DNA from: an uncultured Amylibacter sp.
GTDB lineage: Bacteria; Pseudomonadota; Alphaproteobacteria; Rhodobacterales; Rhodobacteraceae
Direction: 5' to 3'
Assembly: GCA_937944065.1 (NCBI GenBank)
Contig: CALDZS010000099.1
Span: 1-5,754, forward strand
DNA length: 5,754 nucleotides
Under the pieces are notes generated by a model. That model saw only the letters and a list, made by a program, of their open reading frames with translations, was not told where the DNA came from and made no database searches. A program made the position numbers and the translations under genes. Positions 5,621 through 5,754 of this stretch are shown piece by piece (position 1 is the first letter of the stretch; each line of letters starts with the position of its first letter).

Positions 5621-5754
5621 TTAATGGCGGTTTGCCTTTTCAAAGATCATAGTATCCTGTTTACCGCGAGTGGTGGCATGCCCGACCTCTTGAGGACCTT
5701 TGCAGGCATGGGCACAACGCTCTAACTCAAGGGTGATGTGGGAAATCCCAAAGT
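5621..5754 (-). CDS. C-terminal end of a probable cation diffusion facilitator (CDF) transporter
   Basis: Open at the right edge, this - strand frame has no start codon in the window and ends with TAA at 5623-5621. The 43 visible residues begin FGISHITLELERC and end MIFEKANRH. The G-(I/L)-SH-(I/V)-T-(L/V)-(Q/E)-(L/V/I)-E pattern is characteristic of the last strand of the cytoplasmic ferredoxin-like domain of CDF metal-efflux proteins, where the His takes part in metal binding. The tail after it holds two Cys (CAHAC) and several His, plausible as an extra metal-binding end. Zn2+, Co2+, Ni2+ or Fe2+ specificity cannot be judged from this piece. The membrane domain lies outside the window, so the family assignment rests on a short stretch. 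Confidence 0.62.
   Translation of the reverse strand, partial: FGISHITLELERCAHACKGPQEVGHATTRGKQDTMIFEKANRH

Overview
The window looks like ordinary core chromosome of an alphaproteobacterium, most likely a marine Rhodobacterales (roseobacter-group) species of moderate G+C, by eye about 50%. The evidence is the style of the proteins (a DUF853/HerA-like ATPase tail, a CNNM/CBS transporter, XerD, AroK-AroB and a Cys-rich metallophosphoesterase family that I recall from that order), the gene order xerD / small membrane protein // aroK-aroB, and tight spacing with weak Shine-Dalgarno sequences. I see no phage, transposon, CRISPR array, tRNA or rRNA.

Layout, left to right. (1) 2-496 (+): the C-terminal 164 residues of a HerA-like/DUF853 ATPase, open at the left edge, followed by a hairpin terminator at 500-530. 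(2) 510-1832 (-): a complete 440-aa CNNM (DUF21)-CBS-CBS-CorC_HlyC membrane protein, convergent with gene 1. (3) about 1894-2706 (+): a divergently transcribed metallophosphoesterase-like protein whose first metal-binding motif is altered; its stop codon overlaps that of the next gene. (4) 2703-3626 (-): the tyrosine recombinase XerD with all six catalytic residues. One nucleotide upstream lies a 46-aa single-pass membrane protein (3628-3768, -), so the two form a coupled transcription unit. (5) A divergent promoter region at 3769-3867, then aroK (about 3868-4419, +) and aroB (4421-5530, +), separated by one nucleotide. (6) 5531-5620: a 90-bp convergent gap with short repeats but no convincing terminator. 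(7) 5621-5754 (-): the last 43 residues of a protein that looks like a cation diffusion facilitator (CDF) metal transporter, open at the right edge.

The genes are mostly unrelated housekeeping functions packed back to back. AroB (step 2) and AroK (step 5) belong to the shikimate route to aromatic amino acids and folate. XerD works with an unlinked XerC to resolve chromosome dimers at dif. The CNNM protein and the CDF tail both suggest divalent-cation handling, but they are not in one operon. I found no previously undescribed multi-gene system. The observation most worth a second look is the metallophosphoesterase: it lacks the Asp and His of the usual D-x-H motif, has GNCE in place of GNH(E/D), and carries an added Cys cluster. 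Function and start-site calls rest on reading the sequence and on remembered family features, without database searches.
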